Below are positions 62,615 to 64,000 of a stretch of DNA of 64,000 nucleotides, piece by piece. Under the pieces are notes generated by a model. That model worked only from the letters and a program-made list of their open reading frames with translations, was not told the origin of the DNA and ran no database searches. The position numbers and the translations under genes are program-made. The DNA is taken from NCBI RefSeq assembly GCF_000733775.1, contig NZ_JPOE01000005.1, positions 744,001-808,000 of the forward strand, given 5' to 3'. Source of the DNA: Thiomonas sp. FB-Cd (lineage in GTDB: Bacteria > Pseudomonadota > Gammaproteobacteria > Burkholderiales > Burkholderiaceae_C). Positions within the stretch are counted from its first letter, which is position 1. Each line of letters begins with the position of its first letter.

Positions 62615-63814
62615 TCACCAGCTCACCTCCCGCTCGGGCGTCGACGTGATCTTGTGAATGGACAGGTCCGCCCCTTCGAACTCGGCCTCCGCATCCAGTC
62701 GCAGGCCAAGCGTCAGCTTGAGCACGCCGTAGACGACGACGCCGCTGAGCAACGCCCAGCCCACGCCGGCTAACGTGCCCACGACCTGCGCCCAGAAGCT
62801 CACGCCGCCGATGCCCCCCAGCGCGGTCTGCCCGAAGATGCCCGCAGCGATGCCCCCCCAGGCACCGCACAAGCCATGCAGCGGCCACACGCCCAGCACA
62901 TCATCCACACGCAGCCGGTTTTGGGTTAGCGTAAACATCGTCACAAATAGCCAACCGGCCACGGCGCCTGTGATCAGTGCCCCGACCGGATGCATGATGT
63001 CCGAGCCCGCGCACACGGCCACAAGACCAGCCAAAGGTCCGTTGTGCACGAAACCAGGGTCGTTGCGCCCAGCCACGAGCGCGGCAATCGTGCCGCCCAC
63101 CAGCGCCATGAGCGAGTTCACCGCCACAAGCCCAGAGATCTTGCTGATGTTCTGTGCGCTCATGACGTTAAAGCCGAACCAACCGACGATGAGAATCCAC
63201 GAACCCAGCGCAAGAAAGGGAATGCTCGATGGCGGATGCGGGTTGACCCGACCGTCCCGGTAGCGCCCCCTTCGCGCACCCAGCAGCAGCACGGCTGGCA
63301 GCGCAATCCAGCCTCCCATCGCATGCACCACCACGGAACCTGCGAAATCGTGGAACTCGGCACCAAAGACGCCCTGGAACCAGGCCTGGACGCCGAATCG
63401 CTCGCCCCACACAGCGCCCTCGAACAGCGGGTAGGCCACGCCGACGATGGCTGCTGTGGCGATGAGCTGAGGCCAGAACTTGGCCCGCTCGGCAATCCCA
63501 CCCGACACGATGGCCGGAACTGCCGCAGCGAAAGTCAGCAGGAAAAAGAATCGGGTGAGCGCGAAGCCGTCATCGAGCTTAAGCTGGGCTGCCGGCACGA
63601 AGAAATGCACGCCATAGGCAATGCCGAAGCCGACGAAGTAGTAGGCCAACGTCGCCACCGAAAAGTCGGTCAGGATTTTGACCAGGGCGTTGACCTGGTT
63701 TTTTCTGCGCACCGTGCCCAGCTCCAAAAAGGCAAAGCCGGCATGCATGAAGAGCACCAGAATGGCGCCCAAAAGGAGAAACAACACGTCGCTGCTTTGT
63801 TGCAGGGCTTGCAT
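62615..63814 (-). CDS. amtB: Ammonium transporter AmtB
   Basis: 399 residues, eleven transmembrane helices. Pore twin histidines in VVVHAMGGW and PLHGLCGAWGG, FAFLELGTVRRKN at the start. The Phe gate region is present. No glnK is adjacent in the window, unlike the usual glnK-amtB pair, but the upstream side is cut off by the window end. Confidence 0.94.
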   Translation of the reverse strand: MQALQQSSDVLFLLLGAILVLFMHAGFAFLELGTVRRKNQVNALVKILTDFSVATLAYYFVGFGIAYGVHFFVPAAQLKLDDGFALTRFFFLLTFAAAVPAIVSGGIAERAKFWPQLIATAAIVGVAYPLFEGAVWGERFGVQAWFQGVFGAEFHDFAGSVVVHAMGGWIALPAVLLLGARRGRYRDGRVNPHPPSSIPFLALGSWILIVGWFGFNVMSAQNISKISGLVAVNSLMALVGGTIAALVAGRNDPGFVHNGPLAGLVAVCAGSDIMHPVGALITGAVAGWLFVTMFTLTQNRLRVDDVLGVWPLHGLCGAWGGIAAGIFGQTALGGIGGVSFWAQVVGTLAGVGWALLSGVVVYGVLKLTLGLRLDAEAEFEGADLSIHKITSTPEREVSW

Positions 63815-63957
63815 CGTAGGGAACTCCGGAATGTAAATTCAGTGCACCATGATTGGGACGTTATCCTTCCAGATGCAAGCAATAAACGTTCCAAAAGCGT
63901 GCAAGCGCACCAAAACGGTCCGGCTTGGGAGCAATTCACTGGGGGTTCGCCGAGAAA

Positions 63958-64000
63958 TGACCACCATCGAAGCGTCCGGGACCGCCTTTGCACGCATCAA
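63958..64000 (+). CDS. Possible start of a gene cut by the window end
   Basis: ATG 63,958 opens a frame (MTTIEASGTAFARI) that continues past the edge. A GGGGG stretch lies about 12 nt upstream. Too short to assign. Confidence 0.2.

Noticed and set aside
1..64000. CRISPR array or phage structural genes
   Set aside because: No regularly spaced direct repeats and no capsid, tail or terminase-like sequences seen anywhere in the window.

Overview
The window looks like a 64 kb piece of chromosome from a GC-rich betaproteobacterium, most likely Burkholderiales. The evidence is conserved gene order: hemA-prfA-prmC-grxD-ubiX, pepP-ubiH, rsmB-DUF4390-ntrY-ntrX, and a ubiH-like gene followed by dsbC. 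A Thiomonas-like host is possible, but I cannot prove it from sequence alone.

Layout of the left part. 1-36 kb is mostly housekeeping and transport. It holds aminopeptidase P and ubiquinone hydroxylases, a tryptophan-rich FecR/DUF6600 exported protein, an OprB-like porin, and the haem/release-factor/ubiquinone cluster. These are followed by the GTPase YchF, a MazG-like enzyme, a LemA/GIDE pair, uracil permease plus Upp, a complete five-gene Liv-type ABC importer (18.7-23.3 kb), AsmA, a second UbiH-family enzyme with DsbC, an amidase coupled to a DMT exporter, a HugZ-like haem protein, a CBS protein, QueD-QueE, and an MFS transporter divergent from a LysR regulator.

Accessory region. From about 37 to 52 kb the DNA changes character. 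41,080-51,939 is a genomic island at the 3' end of tRNA-Phe: the intact tRNA lies at 51,892-51,967, and an exact 53-bp copy of its 3' end (attL-like) lies at 41,080-41,132. The island carries a complete IS66-family insertion sequence (25-bp inverted repeats, perfect 8-bp target duplication) whose only genes are tnpC and a translationally coupled DUF4338 (DruA-like) gene. It also carries a Fic protein, a PrlF/YhaV toxin-antitoxin pair under a 20-bp-arm palindromic operator, a truncated integrase, two overlapping helix-turn-helix genes, an orphan AbiEi-like antitoxin, and an XRE-ImmA/IrrE protease overlapping a PIN nuclease. Just outside attL sit a JmjC-like dioxygenase, a TIGR04325-type methyltransferase and a 643-bp diverged duplicate of the 3' half of fic. 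This suggests an older or nested insertion history.

Right flank. 52-64 kb returns to core genes: ntrX/ntrY, DUF4390, rsmB, a tandem pair of exported DsrE-like proteins with a small membrane protein, proA, alanine dehydrogenase divergent from an Lrp/AsnC regulator, and an ammonium transporter.

Most notable points: the IS66 + DUF4338 two-gene transposon, the stacked toxin-antitoxin/defence-like genes in a tRNA-Phe island with a broken integrase, an FNR-type class II promoter placed exactly for hemA, and an inverted fragment of ychF in the ychF leader. All family calls are from reading motifs; no database search was run.
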